Source: Trebonia sp035571275
GTDB lineage: Bacteria > Actinomycetota > Actinomycetes > Streptosporangiales > Streptosporangiaceae
Assembly (NCBI GenBank): GCA_035571275.1
Contig: DATMKQ010000468.1
Coordinates: forward strand, 1-36,143
Direction: 5' to 3'
DNA: 36,143 nt
The position numbers and the translations under genes are program-made. Shown here one piece after another: positions 14,535 to 21,132 of this stretch (positions are counted from its first letter, which is position 1; the number at the start of each line of letters is the position of its first letter). Below the pieces are notes generated by a model. It had not been told where the DNA came from. It did no database searches and saw only the letters and a program-made list of their open reading frames with translations.

Positions 14535-14535
14535 C
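14459..14535. repeat. Palindromic element, copy A, with 12-bp flanking direct repeat
   Basis: Perfect 14-bp arms GATGAATGTCCCGT (14475-14488) and its complement (14511-14524) enclose a 22-nt loop. A 12-bp direct repeat, CGATCCTGCCGC, is found at 14459-14470 and 14524-14535, on either side. A related element occurs at 23552-23609 with shared arms and shared loop bases AGCTTG.G.TAGCC. It may be a small mobile repeat, or a transcription end signal next to the methyltransferase stop. Confidence 0.75.
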
Positions 14536-15179
14536 TAGCGCAGAGTGCAGGTGGCCAGCCAGAAGTAGGGCAACTGCGTCCATTCCACGTCTCTGGCTAC
14601 GGCGGCGATGTCCGCCGTGAACTGGCCGCGTGCCGGGAAGTTCTTCACGATCTCGTAGCCGCGGCCGTCGTTCAGCGTCCTGAGCTGGAACGTGTCGCCG
14701 TCGGGACCGGTCCGGCTGATGGGAGTGCTGCTCCCGGGGACATAGCGGTTATCGAGCACGATGACCCGCGCGCCCGGGCCGAGGCGAGCGTGCAGCCCGG
14801 TAAGGAATCGTGGCAGGCCGGCACGCGGAACGTGGGACCAGAAGAAGCCGATGAAGGCCGTGTCGAACTGACCGGGGACCTCGTCGAGCGCGTAGGCGTC
14901 CGCGACCTGGAGGGCGACCTGAGCCGGGCCGAATTCCCGCTCGCGGGCCACGTCCAGGGTTTCCGCGTTGATGTCGGTCGCGGTGATCACCGATGCCGAC
15001 CGGGACAGCGTACGCGTCCAGTAGCCGGTTCCGGCGGCTATCTCCAGGACCCTGCGGTCAGCGACGAGCGGCGGCAGCATGGCATGGAGCGTGGCCAGGT
15101 CGTCCTGGCGCTCGGGCTTGGCGTAGATGGCGTCGTACTCAGCGGAACGGTCGCGGTAGTAGTCAGCGAGCTGGGTCAT
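14535..15179 (-). CDS. Class I SAM-dependent methyltransferase
   Basis: A 214-residue protein with a Rossmann-type methyltransferase core. Motif I, VLEIAAGTGYWTRTLS (residues ~50-65), binds S-adenosylmethionine. It is followed by ITATDINAETLDVAR (acidic Asp of motif II), DAYALDEVPGQFDTAFIGFFWSHV (motif IV region) and GARVIVLDNRY. The N-terminal YYRDRSAEYDAIY is common in small-molecule methyltransferases of actinomycetes. The start ATG at 15179 has AAAGGGCACC upstream; a TTG 18 nt earlier is less likely. The substrate is unknown. The gene stands 62 bp after the small unknown gene, and its stop abuts the palindromic element. Confidence 0.85.
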   Translation of the reverse strand: MTQLADYYRDRSAEYDAIYAKPERQDDLATLHAMLPPLVADRRVLEIAAGTGYWTRTLSRSASVITATDINAETLDVAREREFGPAQVALQVADAYALDEVPGQFDTAFIGFFWSHVPRAGLPRFLTGLHARLGPGARVIVLDNRYVPGSSTPISRTGPDGDTFQLRTLNDGRGYEIVKNFPARGQFTADIAAVARDVEWTQLPYFWLATCTLR

Positions 15180-15241
15180 GGTGCCCTTTCGTGTCAAAGG
15201 GGGTCCATGCGACCCAAGAGCAGAACAGTACCAGGTCTCGT

Positions 15242-15496
15242 CTACAGGAACTGTCCCGTGGTTTGATCCGCATCGCTGTTCCAGCCCACCACGACGACCT
15301 CGTCCGGGTCGATCACCGTCCAGCCTGTCGTGCGTTCAAGGAGGACAAAGCCGTCTGAGCGAACCTCCACACCGGTCAGCTTGTTGTTCTCGGTCGTGGC
15401 GAACCCGATCTGGCCAACCTTGCCGACAACCAAAAAGATCGTCCCGGTCTTACCAATGAGGGGCTTGAGCAGGTCGCAAACCGTCTCGCCGGTCAT
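15242..15496 (-). CDS. Small protein of unknown function (84 aa)
   Basis: An 84-residue protein of about eight short beta-prone stretches: TGTIFLVVGKVGQIGFATTE, LTGVEVRSDGFVLLER and GWTVIDPDEVVVVGW. There is no signal peptide, membrane segment or metal motif. The pattern looks like a compact all-beta domain, perhaps SH3-like or OB-like, but this is only an impression. Coding is supported by a strong ribosome site, GGAGGTGACAATT, just before the ATG. I do not recognise the family. It lies between the methyltransferase and DUF899 genes on the same strand, with gaps of 62 and 84 bp. Confidence 0.65.
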   Translation of the reverse strand: MTGETVCDLLKPLIGKTGTIFLVVGKVGQIGFATTENNKLTGVEVRSDGFVLLERTTGWTVIDPDEVVVVGWNSDADQTTGQFL

Positions 15497-15580
15497 GAAT
15501 TGTCACCTCCAGATACCGTTACACACAGGATGCCCCGTGTGACACGTCCGGAAGCGCGAGCCGGGTACGCGCGGTCGCGG

Positions 15581-16204
15581 CTACCCGTAGGTCGGTTGCT
15601 GCGGCCACCCAGGCGGTGAGTCTTCCCAGTCCTGCTGGCGGCCGTATGGCGCGAGGTCGAGGATGTTGTTGACGAACAGGACCCTGTCCACGCCCCGGGC
15701 GGTCGTGTTGTAAGTCCGGTAGACGTCCGTGCCGTCACGCAAGAACATGCTGAGCAGGAAGCCGTTGGTCACTCCGCAATCGGCCGCGAACGAGGTGCCG
15801 TGAGAGGACAGGAAGGGCAGCGTCCACCCTCGTTCTGCCTTGTAGGCCTCGATCTGAGCGAGCGGCATGTTGGATATCGTCGCCCAGGCGACTCCGGCGC
15901 TGGCCAGTCCGTCCAGATGGGCCACGTTGTCCGTGAACCATGTGCACCCAGGGCAGAAGCCGTCAGGACCGACGTCCATGAACTGGTAGACGGCGAGCTG
16001 GACCTGGTCGCCGAACAGGTCAAGCAGGGTCTTCTTCCCTGACGGCGAGTCGAACACATACCCGTTGTCGAACCTGACCATCGGCAGGCGCCGGCGCCGC
16101 GCGGCGATGGCGTCCTGCGCACGGGTCGCTTCCTTCTCCGCCCTGAGCAGTTCGTCCCGGGCTTCCTGCCACTCCTGCTGGGAGACGATCCTGGGTTTTT
16201 CCAT
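15581..16204 (-). CDS. DUF899 thioredoxin-fold protein
   Basis: A 207-residue protein that fits the DUF899 family of thioredoxin-like proteins. It begins with a basic helix, EWQEARDELLRAEKEATRAQDAIAARRRRLPMVR, then YVFDSPSGKKTLLDLFGDQVQLAVYQFMDV and the motif GFCPGCTWFTDNVAHLD, in which a Cys-x-x-Cys pair (near residue 80) sits where family members have CPGC. It continues SHGTSFAADCGVTNGFLLSMFLRDG. The fold resembles AhpC/TSA peroxiredoxins, so a redox function is possible, but none is established for the family that I can state. The ATG at 16204 is preceded by GAGAGGCAGCCGCG, an acceptable ribosome site. It is divergent from the SRPBCC gene, 135 bp apart. Confidence 0.85.
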   Translation of the reverse strand: MEKPRIVSQQEWQEARDELLRAEKEATRAQDAIAARRRRLPMVRFDNGYVFDSPSGKKTLLDLFGDQVQLAVYQFMDVGPDGFCPGCTWFTDNVAHLDGLASAGVAWATISNMPLAQIEAYKAERGWTLPFLSSHGTSFAADCGVTNGFLLSMFLRDGTDVYRTYNTTARGVDRVLFVNNILDLAPYGRQQDWEDSPPGWPQQPTYG

Positions 16205-16339
16205 CGCGGCTGCCTCTCGGTTGTGCTCGTACCCGTTTAGACGCCGAAGGACGCCGATACTCATCGCAGGCCACCGATGAGAAACCGGGCCGCGCGCTGT
16301 CTTACTAGCTGACGGCACACGTGAGGAGACAGCGGGTCT

Positions 16340-16855
16340 ATGGCAGACGGCGAGCCCAAGCCCGTCGCGGCATCGCGGCGTATCGGCGCTTCGGCGCACT
16401 ACATCTTTCAGATCCTGACCGACCCGGTCAGGCACATCGAATTCGACGGCTCGGGGATGCTGCGCGGGGCGGTCACCACCGCGCCGGTCTCCGGCGTCGG
16501 CGACGTATTCGTCATGAGGATGTACTTCAGCCGGCACGGCGATTACGAGATGAACAATCACGTCGTGGAGTACGAGCAGGACCGGCGTGTCGGCTGGGAG
16601 CCCGAGGCGGGGCGCGGCCATCCGTCCGCGGGCTCCCGAGACGCCGGGGATAGATGGGGACACCGGTGGACCTACGAGCTCACCCCCGACGGCCCGGACG
16701 CGACCATCGTGACGGAGCAATACGACTGCTCGCGCGCGCCGGCTGAGGAGCGCGCCGGCATGGAAGACGGCGCCGTGTGGATAGAGGCGATGACCGACTC
16801 GCTGGAACGCCTCGCCAAGCTCTGCGGCCAGTGGTCCGGACCCGTCAGAGAATGA
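16340..16855 (+). CDS. SRPBCC/polyketide cyclase-like protein
   Basis: A 171-residue protein with the START/SRPBCC order: an N-terminal strand and helix (SRRIGASAHYIFQILTDPVRHIEFDGSGML), central strands ending VVEYEQDRRVGWEPEAG, then WTYELTPDGPDATIVTEQYDCS and a long C-terminal helix (GAVWIEAMTDSLERLAKLC). This is the hydrophobic-pocket fold used by polyketide cyclases, AHSA1 proteins and lipid-binding proteins. The ligand is not evident. A GAGGAG lies 13 nt upstream of the ATG. The gene's 3' end overlaps that of the convergent MBL hydrolase by 11 bp. Confidence 0.85.
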   Translation: MADGEPKPVAASRRIGASAHYIFQILTDPVRHIEFDGSGMLRGAVTTAPVSGVGDVFVMRMYFSRHGDYEMNNHVVEYEQDRRVGWEPEAGRGHPSAGSRDAGDRWGHRWTYELTPDGPDATIVTEQYDCSRAPAEERAGMEDGAVWIEAMTDSLERLAKLCGQWSGPVRE

Positions 16856-17891
16856 AGCGAGTGCCTACCGAGTTAGGGATGAAAGCGTCGCCGAACCTGG
16901 CGCCCATCGCGTGCTGGGCGCGCCATCCGGTGCAATGTGCGGGAACGATCACGCTCGGCGTGAGGGCGGCGAGGTCGTCAAGGACGCGGGGGATGAGCGG
17001 CTCGAAGATCGGGCCGTTCAGGTGAAAGCCGCCCATGATCGCGTAGACGGGCCGGTCACCGGTCAGGCGCCGGGCGTACCGGCAGATGTTGACGACCCCG
17101 GCGTGTCCGCAGCCTGTGATGATGAGCAGGCCCTTGTCCTTGACGTCCACGACCAGGGCCTGGTCGTCGAGCACGAGCGGGTCCGGTTCCCAGCGGCCGC
17201 CGAGCCACGCTTGCTGCGGTGGGAAACCAGGCTCGTAACCGCTGGTTCGCGGGACCTCGCCGGTGATCAGCACCGAGTTGTCAAGCAGGAAGCTCGGCTG
17301 GCCTTCCTCGATCACCTCAAAGCCGGCCCCGGTCAGCGCGCTGCGGCTCGTGCTGGGGATCTCCAAGGGATCCCGCCCAGGAAGGAGGACCCGGCGACGC
17401 CGCCAGAAGTGCGGATGGATGAGGATCGGCAGGTTGACCGTCCCCAGCCGGCGGATGATCCCGTCGAGCCCGGTCGTGTGATCGAAGTGGCCGTGGCTGC
17501 ACACGATCCCTTCAATGCCGCCGAGGTCGATATCGAGGCGAGCCATGTTCTCGGTGACCCCGTCCGGGCTGGTGCCGGCGTCGAAGAGGATCTGACGCCG
17601 GAAGCCGTTCTTGGAAACCGTCACAAGCACGGAGAAGCCGTGCTCGGCCACCAGTGTGTCGGGTGCCTGGCCGCCGTCCATGGTGTTGGCGGGCCGCCAA
17701 GGCCCGGAATTCGGCGGCCAGCGATGCGCGGGACCCTGATCAGGCATGAAGATGTCCGTGACGTTGTCCATCAACGTGGTCACCGTGACCGAATCGACCG
17801 GTTCGAGTCCGAACACGACGCCCGGGTCGAGGTCGTCCATGACACCGGGCTGTATCGACAGCGGACCGACCGTGCCCTCGTCAGCGCACAT
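16845..17891 (-). CDS. MBL-fold metallo-hydrolase
   Basis: A 348-residue metallo-beta-lactamase-fold protein. The metal site is clear: SHGHFDHTTG with His133, His135, Asp137 and His138, GCGHAGVVN with His263, and His290 or His319 in GGFHL and PAHCTGW. The N-terminal VDSVTVTTLMDN and GCGHAG motif place it near the subgroup that includes methanopterin-pathway enzymes and related 7,8-dihydropterin synthase-like proteins, but the reaction here is unknown. The likely start is 17891, 11 bp after the DUF1707 stop; the core begins near residue 30, so an ATG at 17840 is also possible. No good ribosome site precedes either. It is probably co-transcribed with the DUF1707 gene. Confidence 0.85.
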   Translation of the reverse strand: MCADEGTVGPLSIQPGVMDDLDPGVVFGLEPVDSVTVTTLMDNVTDIFMPDQGPAHRWPPNSGPWRPANTMDGGQAPDTLVAEHGFSVLVTVSKNGFRRQILFDAGTSPDGVTENMARLDIDLGGIEGIVCSHGHFDHTTGLDGIIRRLGTVNLPILIHPHFWRRRRVLLPGRDPLEIPSTSRSALTGAGFEVIEEGQPSFLLDNSVLITGEVPRTSGYEPGFPPQQAWLGGRWEPDPLVLDDQALVVDVKDKGLLIITGCGHAGVVNICRYARRLTGDRPVYAIMGGFHLNGPIFEPLIPRVLDDLAALTPSVIVPAHCTGWRAQHAMGARFGDAFIPNSVGTRFIL

Positions 17892-17902
17892 GATGGGCCC
17901 GG

Positions 17903-18682
17903 CTAGTCGAGTTCGCCCCGGCGGTAATCTCGCCTCTCCCGCATATGCTCGCGCCGCACGTCCCGCCTTTCCCGCATGTGCTCGTGCCTGGCGTCCAGCC
18001 TTTCGTGCCTGGCGTCCATCCTTAGCTGCCGGTAGTCGCGCCCGGCGTCCAGCTCTTCCCCTTGCTTGGACTTCTTAGGCGGCTTCCGCCTGACTTCGAC
18101 CGCGCCCATGATGGCCACGCCGTTAACGATGATCTTGGGTCCGCCAGGCTTCCCCTCGCCGTTCGCGATGTGCTCGAACGCGCCCATGATGCCGACACCG
18201 GTGACCTCGACGGTGACGTCCTCGGGCACGATTATCTCCATGCCCCCCATGACGGTGACCGCGTGGATCGTCACGACCGGCTCGGCGAACCGGGCCTCGC
18301 GCAGGTCTATCTCACCGCCGCCCAGGATCGCCACGGCGGAGAATTCCTTGGGCACCACCCAGTCCCCCTTGCGGGAGAAACCCCCGAGGATGGCCACCGC
18401 GGCATGCGACGATGGCTCGCCGCCGACCCGGGAAAGGTCGCCCGCGGGAACCGGCGCGGGAATCGGGGCGTGGGCCGCCCCGGCTCGCGGCAGGTCCTGG
18501 GTGATCGGCTCGAGTTCGGCGTAGGTCTTGGCCGCGTACACGGCGTCAAGCCGCTCGTCCAGTTCCTCCATGGTCAGCCGCCCGTCCCCGGCGGCCTCGC
18601 GCACTATCTCGGCGACGCGCTCGCGATCGGCATCCGAGGCGCGAAGGTTCCCTCTGTCCGGGACGGCTGGCGGACTACTCAT
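17903..18682 (-). CDS. DUF1707 protein with LiaF-like C-terminal domain and charged repeat tail
   Basis: A 259-residue protein. Residues ~10-62 are the DUF1707 domain, ending in the signature DGRLTMEELDERLDAVYAAKTYAELEPITQDLP. A Pro-rich linker follows. Residues ~95-205 form a repeating beta structure (AVAILGGFSRKGDW, SAVAILGGGEIDLR, VTVMGGMEIIVPED, VGIMGAFEH, VAIMGAVEVRRK), like the C-terminal domain of LiaF-type cell-envelope stress proteins. There is no transmembrane segment, so it should be cytoplasmic. The last ~40 residues are a basic/acidic tail of short repeats (DARHERLDARHEH, MRERRDVRREH, MRERRDYRRGE). The ATG is 6 nt after TAGGCT, a leaderless arrangement. The MBL gene follows by 11 bp. 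Confidence 0.85.
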   Translation of the reverse strand: MSSPPAVPDRGNLRASDADRERVAEIVREAAGDGRLTMEELDERLDAVYAAKTYAELEPITQDLPRAGAAHAPIPAPVPAGDLSRVGGEPSSHAAVAILGGFSRKGDWVVPKEFSAVAILGGGEIDLREARFAEPVVTIHAVTVMGGMEIIVPEDVTVEVTGVGIMGAFEHIANGEGKPGGPKIIVNGVAIMGAVEVRRKPPKKSKQGEELDAGRDYRQLRMDARHERLDARHEHMRERRDVRREHMRERRDYRRGELD

Positions 18683-18688
18683 AGGTAG

Positions 18689-18694
18689 AGCCTA
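18689..18694 (-). promoter_or_regulatory. -10 box TAGGCT before the DUF1707 gene
   Basis: TAGGCT on the minus strand is followed by 6 nt (CTACCT) and the ATG at 18682. The same hexamer with the same 6-nt spacing precedes the MFS gene at 27108. No matching -35 was seen. Confidence 0.4.
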
Positions 18695-18780
18695 GGCGGG
18701 TACGGGTGGCTAGGTACAGTTCAGTCACCATTGAGCCCACGACGCCCCGATGACTTGGGCTGCGGCGAGCAGTCAGTGTC

Positions 18781-19007
18781 GTGATTGATGTCAACCTGGG
18801 CTTCGGGCGTGTTCTGCGGGCTTATGACATCGCTTACTCCGCTAGCTCCGCTGGCTCGGCGGGTGATGCCCGGTTCCCGGTCTTCTGGCATCACGGCACC
18901 CCGAACGTAGGGTTGCCGCCGAGCCGCTCTTCGCCGCCGCCGAACGGTATGGGCTCCTCCGCGAGGCTGGACCAGCATTGGCCTGGCTGGCCGCCCAAGT
19001 CGGCTAG
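18781..19007 (+). pseudogene. Frameshifted N-terminal remnant of an alpha/beta hydrolase
   Basis: In one frame the translation runs GRVLRAYDIA, then DARFPVFWHHGTPNVGLPP, the oxyanion-loop region of a common actinomycete alpha/beta hydrolase. The expected continuation, EPLFAAAERYGL, is found in another frame, as if one G had been lost at about 18924 (CCGCCG-GAGCCG became CCGCCGAGCCG). That frame then reads LREAGPALAWLAAQVG and stops at 19007. No catalytic Ser, Asp or His region follows, so most of the gene is gone. The start could be the GTG at 18781. This is a dead gene fragment; a sequencing error could explain the frameshift but not the missing C-terminal two-thirds. Confidence 0.7.
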
Positions 19008-19277
19008 AGCCCATGCACCACAGTTGCCACGCCAGCCCCTTGCACTACCTCAAGCCCGGCGCCCCGACTGGTCTACCCGTCGCATCGGTCACAGTCGTTA
19101 CGACTTCGCATACACCGTGACCGCATCGCAGAGAAGACGGGGGCTTAAACCGGGACATATCGGGCGTAAAAACTGTTGTCTTCTATGCGAAGTCGCCCGC
19201 TTCTATGGCAAGTAGAACGGGAGTGGCTGGTGTGACACTTATGGGAAGGGGCGGGGGCTGGGCGCGCTGACACGGGC

Positions 19278-20174
19278 TCAGCTGCGGCGGGCGGAAAGCT
19301 GCGCCTCGGCGGCGGCGAGGACCCGGACCACCTCGCGGCCGAACCTGACGTCGCAGGGGTGCTCCCGCGCTGCGGAATCGGCGCACGAGATCAATTCGGC
19401 GGCGACACGCAGCGACTCCACCGGGTCGACCAGCGTGGCCGGCATCACAGAACGACCCGCCTCCCCCCACACGAACAGGTTGTTCCCCGAGGCGGCCTCG
19501 GGCGCGCTTAGCGTCACCGTCGCGGTGCTCGTCGCGCCGCCCTCGTGCCGCAGCACCAGGTGCGTGACGTCGTCCGGGCCGGCTGTCGCCGCTACCGACG
19601 TGACCGGGCCGAGGCAGGCCCACAGCAGGGCGACCACGTGCGGGCCGAGGTCCCACAGGCCGCCCTTCTCGCGCCGCCACGGCGTGTTGAACGGGCTGCC
19701 CGGCTGCAGCGCCGAGCCGAGCCACAGCGCGACGCCGCCCGACCAGCCGCCGCCGGACCAGCCGCCGCGGGCGCGCTCGTCGGTGAGCCAGCCACGGACC
19801 TCGGTGTTGAAGCGCATGGTGAAGAACACCACCGACGCCACGCCGGAAGTCTCGACGGCGGCTACCAGCTTGTCGGCGTCGTCCACGGATAGCGCGATCG
19901 GCTTCTCGAGCAGCAGGTGCCTGCCCGCCGCGGCCGCCCGGGTCGCCAGCGCTGCCTGCACGTCGGGGGGCACCGCGAACGTCACGGCGTCCACCGCGTC
20001 GAACAGCGCGCCGACATCGGTGCAGGCCGAAGCGCCGTATTCGGCCGCGAGAGACGACGCGGCGCTCGCGTCGCGCCCCCAGATTGCGGTTAGCGAGGCG
20101 CCCGGTGTGGCGGCGATCGCGGGGGCGTGTACGGTCCTGGCCCAGAAGCCGGTGCCGACGAGGCCGAACCGCAT
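19278..20174 (-). CDS. Gfo/Idh/MocA-family oxidoreductase
   Basis: A 298-residue NAD(P)-dependent oxidoreductase. The N-terminal Rossmann domain shows MRFGLVGTGFWARTVHAPAI (the G-x-G-x-x-A nucleotide loop), LTAIWGRD at the end of beta-2, AVTFAVPPDVQAALATRAAAAGRHLLLEKPIA with the diagnostic EKP, and the C-terminal alpha/beta domain with GLWDLGPHVVALL (the G-x-x-x-D-x-G-x-H motif). Substrates in this family are sugars, inositols or biliverdin; none can be assigned. Between the domains is a GGWSGGGWSGG segment encoded by two 15-bp repeats at 19741-19770. I chose the ATG at 20174, which shares one base with the EthD stop (TGATG), over an in-frame start at 20249 that lies within the EthD gene. Confidence 0.9.
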   Translation of the reverse strand: MRFGLVGTGFWARTVHAPAIAATPGASLTAIWGRDASAASSLAAEYGASACTDVGALFDAVDAVTFAVPPDVQAALATRAAAAGRHLLLEKPIALSVDDADKLVAAVETSGVASVVFFTMRFNTEVRGWLTDERARGGWSGGGWSGGVALWLGSALQPGSPFNTPWRREKGGLWDLGPHVVALLWACLGPVTSVAATAGPDDVTHLVLRHEGGATSTATVTLSAPEAASGNNLFVWGEAGRSVMPATLVDPVESLRVAAELISCADSAAREHPCDVRFGREVVRVLAAAEAQLSARRS

Positions 20175-20482
20175 CAAACCTCGGCGACCTCGAAGACCAG
20201 GCTGTACGACTTGTCGCCCGGCGCGAAATTGGCCACGTCGGCGCCGCACTGCCGCCCGATGTCGGAGCCAAACGCGGCCTGCATGGCCTCGGTTGACTCC
20301 CAGTCGAGCTCGGCCACCAGGTAGTACTGCTTGCCGCCGCGCACCGGCGCGACGTTCCGGCTCACGGTGTAGCGCAGCAGCCCGGGAAGCTGCTTGGCCA
20401 GCGGGATGTGGATCTCGTTGTAGTACTTATCGAACGCGGCGGGGTCGTCTGGGATGTCATACAGCACTAGGAAACGCACCAT
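20174..20482 (-). CDS. EthD-family protein
   Basis: A 102-residue ferredoxin-like dimeric alpha/beta-barrel protein. It begins MVRFLVLYDIPDDPAAFDKYYNEIHIPLAKQLPGL, with the EthD pattern of a first strand then Y-x-x-x-H-x-P, and ends VANFAPGDKSYSLVFEVAEV. EthD is required in ethyl tert-butyl ether breakdown in Rhodococcus, but most family members have unknown roles; they often act with oxidoreductases. Here it is translationally coupled to a Gfo/Idh oxidoreductase by a TGATG overlap, which supports a joint catabolic function. A TAGCAT box lies 8 nt before the ATG, so it may be the first gene of a leaderless two-gene transcript. Confidence 0.85.
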   Translation of the reverse strand: MVRFLVLYDIPDDPAAFDKYYNEIHIPLAKQLPGLLRYTVSRNVAPVRGGKQYYLVAELDWESTEAMQAAFGSDIGRQCGADVANFAPGDKSYSLVFEVAEV

Positions 20483-20490
20483 GGCACAAG

Positions 20491-20522
20491 ATGCTACGAC
20501 CCGCCGGTGCCCCGCGTAAGGT
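20491..20522. promoter_or_regulatory. Divergent -10 boxes of the EthD and Maf genes
   Basis: TAGCAT on the minus strand (20496-20491) is 8 nt before the EthD ATG. TAAGGT on the plus strand (20517-20522) is 7 nt before the Maf GTG. The two start codons are only 47 bp apart, so both promoters must overlap in their -35 regions. Neither gene has a Shine-Dalgarno sequence. Confidence 0.45.
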
Positions 20523-20529
20523 CGGACGG

Positions 20530-21132
20530 GTGCGTGTCATTCTTGCCTCCGCCTCCCCGGCGCGCCTGGCCGTGCTGCGCGCCGCCGGCCTGGATCCGCA
20601 GGTCATCGTCAGCGGTGTCGATGAGGACGCCTATACGGCGCAAAGCACGGCCGAACTCGTCGACGTGCTCGCGTCGGCCAAGGCGGCCGCAGTCGCCGCG
20701 GGCCTGGACGACGGCGTGGTGATTGGCTGCGACTCGATGCTCGACCTCGAGGGCCGCGCGTACGGCAAGCCGGCCGACGCCGCCAACGCGATCCAACTGT
20801 GGCATGAGATGTCGGGCAAGTCCGGCACGTTGTTCACCGGGCACTGCGTCATCGACGCCGCATCCGGGCGCGGCGTGCGGGCCGTAGCCGCGACGACGAT
20901 CCGGTTCGGCGCCCCTACCGACGAGGAGATCTCGGCCTACGTCGCCACCGGCGAGCCGATGGTCATGGCCGGCGCCTTCACGATCGAAGGCCTCGGCGGC
21001 TGGTTCGTCGACTCGATCGATGGCGACCACAACAACGTGATCGGGATTTCGCTGCCGGTACTGCGCGGGCTGCTCGGCGATCTGGGCCTGACGATCCCCG
21101 CGCTGTGGAGTCAGTACAACTTCTTGCCGTAG
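20530..21132 (+). CDS. maf: Maf-family nucleoside triphosphate pyrophosphatase
   Basis: A 200-residue Maf protein. It begins RVILASASPARLAVLRAAGLDPQV, and continues VVIGCDSMLDLEGRAYGKPADAANAIQLWHEMSGKSGTLFTGHCV, and ETMAGAF-like GEPMVMAGAFTIEGLGGWFVDSIDGDHNNVIGISLP. Enzymes of this type hydrolyse dTTP, UTP or modified nucleotides to monophosphates and pyrophosphate, and some affect septum formation. The common SASPRR motif reads SASPAR here, which is also seen in actinobacterial Maf proteins. I chose the GTG at 20530, 7 nt after TAAGGT; the open frame reaches back to 19435 but that part is antisense to the oxidoreductase. The stop lies 22 bp inside the 3' end of the convergent oxidase-like gene. 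Confidence 0.9.
   Translation: MRVILASASPARLAVLRAAGLDPQVIVSGVDEDAYTAQSTAELVDVLASAKAAAVAAGLDDGVVIGCDSMLDLEGRAYGKPADAANAIQLWHEMSGKSGTLFTGHCVIDAASGRGVRAVAATTIRFGAPTDEEISAYVATGEPMVMAGAFTIEGLGGWFVDSIDGDHNNVIGISLPVLRGLLGDLGLTIPALWSQYNFLP

Larger units (their letters stand above)
18683..19277. other. Decayed intergenic region
   Basis: These 595 bp lack an intact gene. They contain the alpha/beta-hydrolase remnant at 18781-19007, then ~270 bp without recognisable coding. An 11-bp inverted repeat (CGACTTCGCAT at 19101-19111 and its complement at 19185-19195) and a small TTCTA/TAGAA hairpin near 19200 occur in the second half, which is less G+C rich than the rest. No promoter, RNA gene or IS end is evident. 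Confidence 0.65.
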
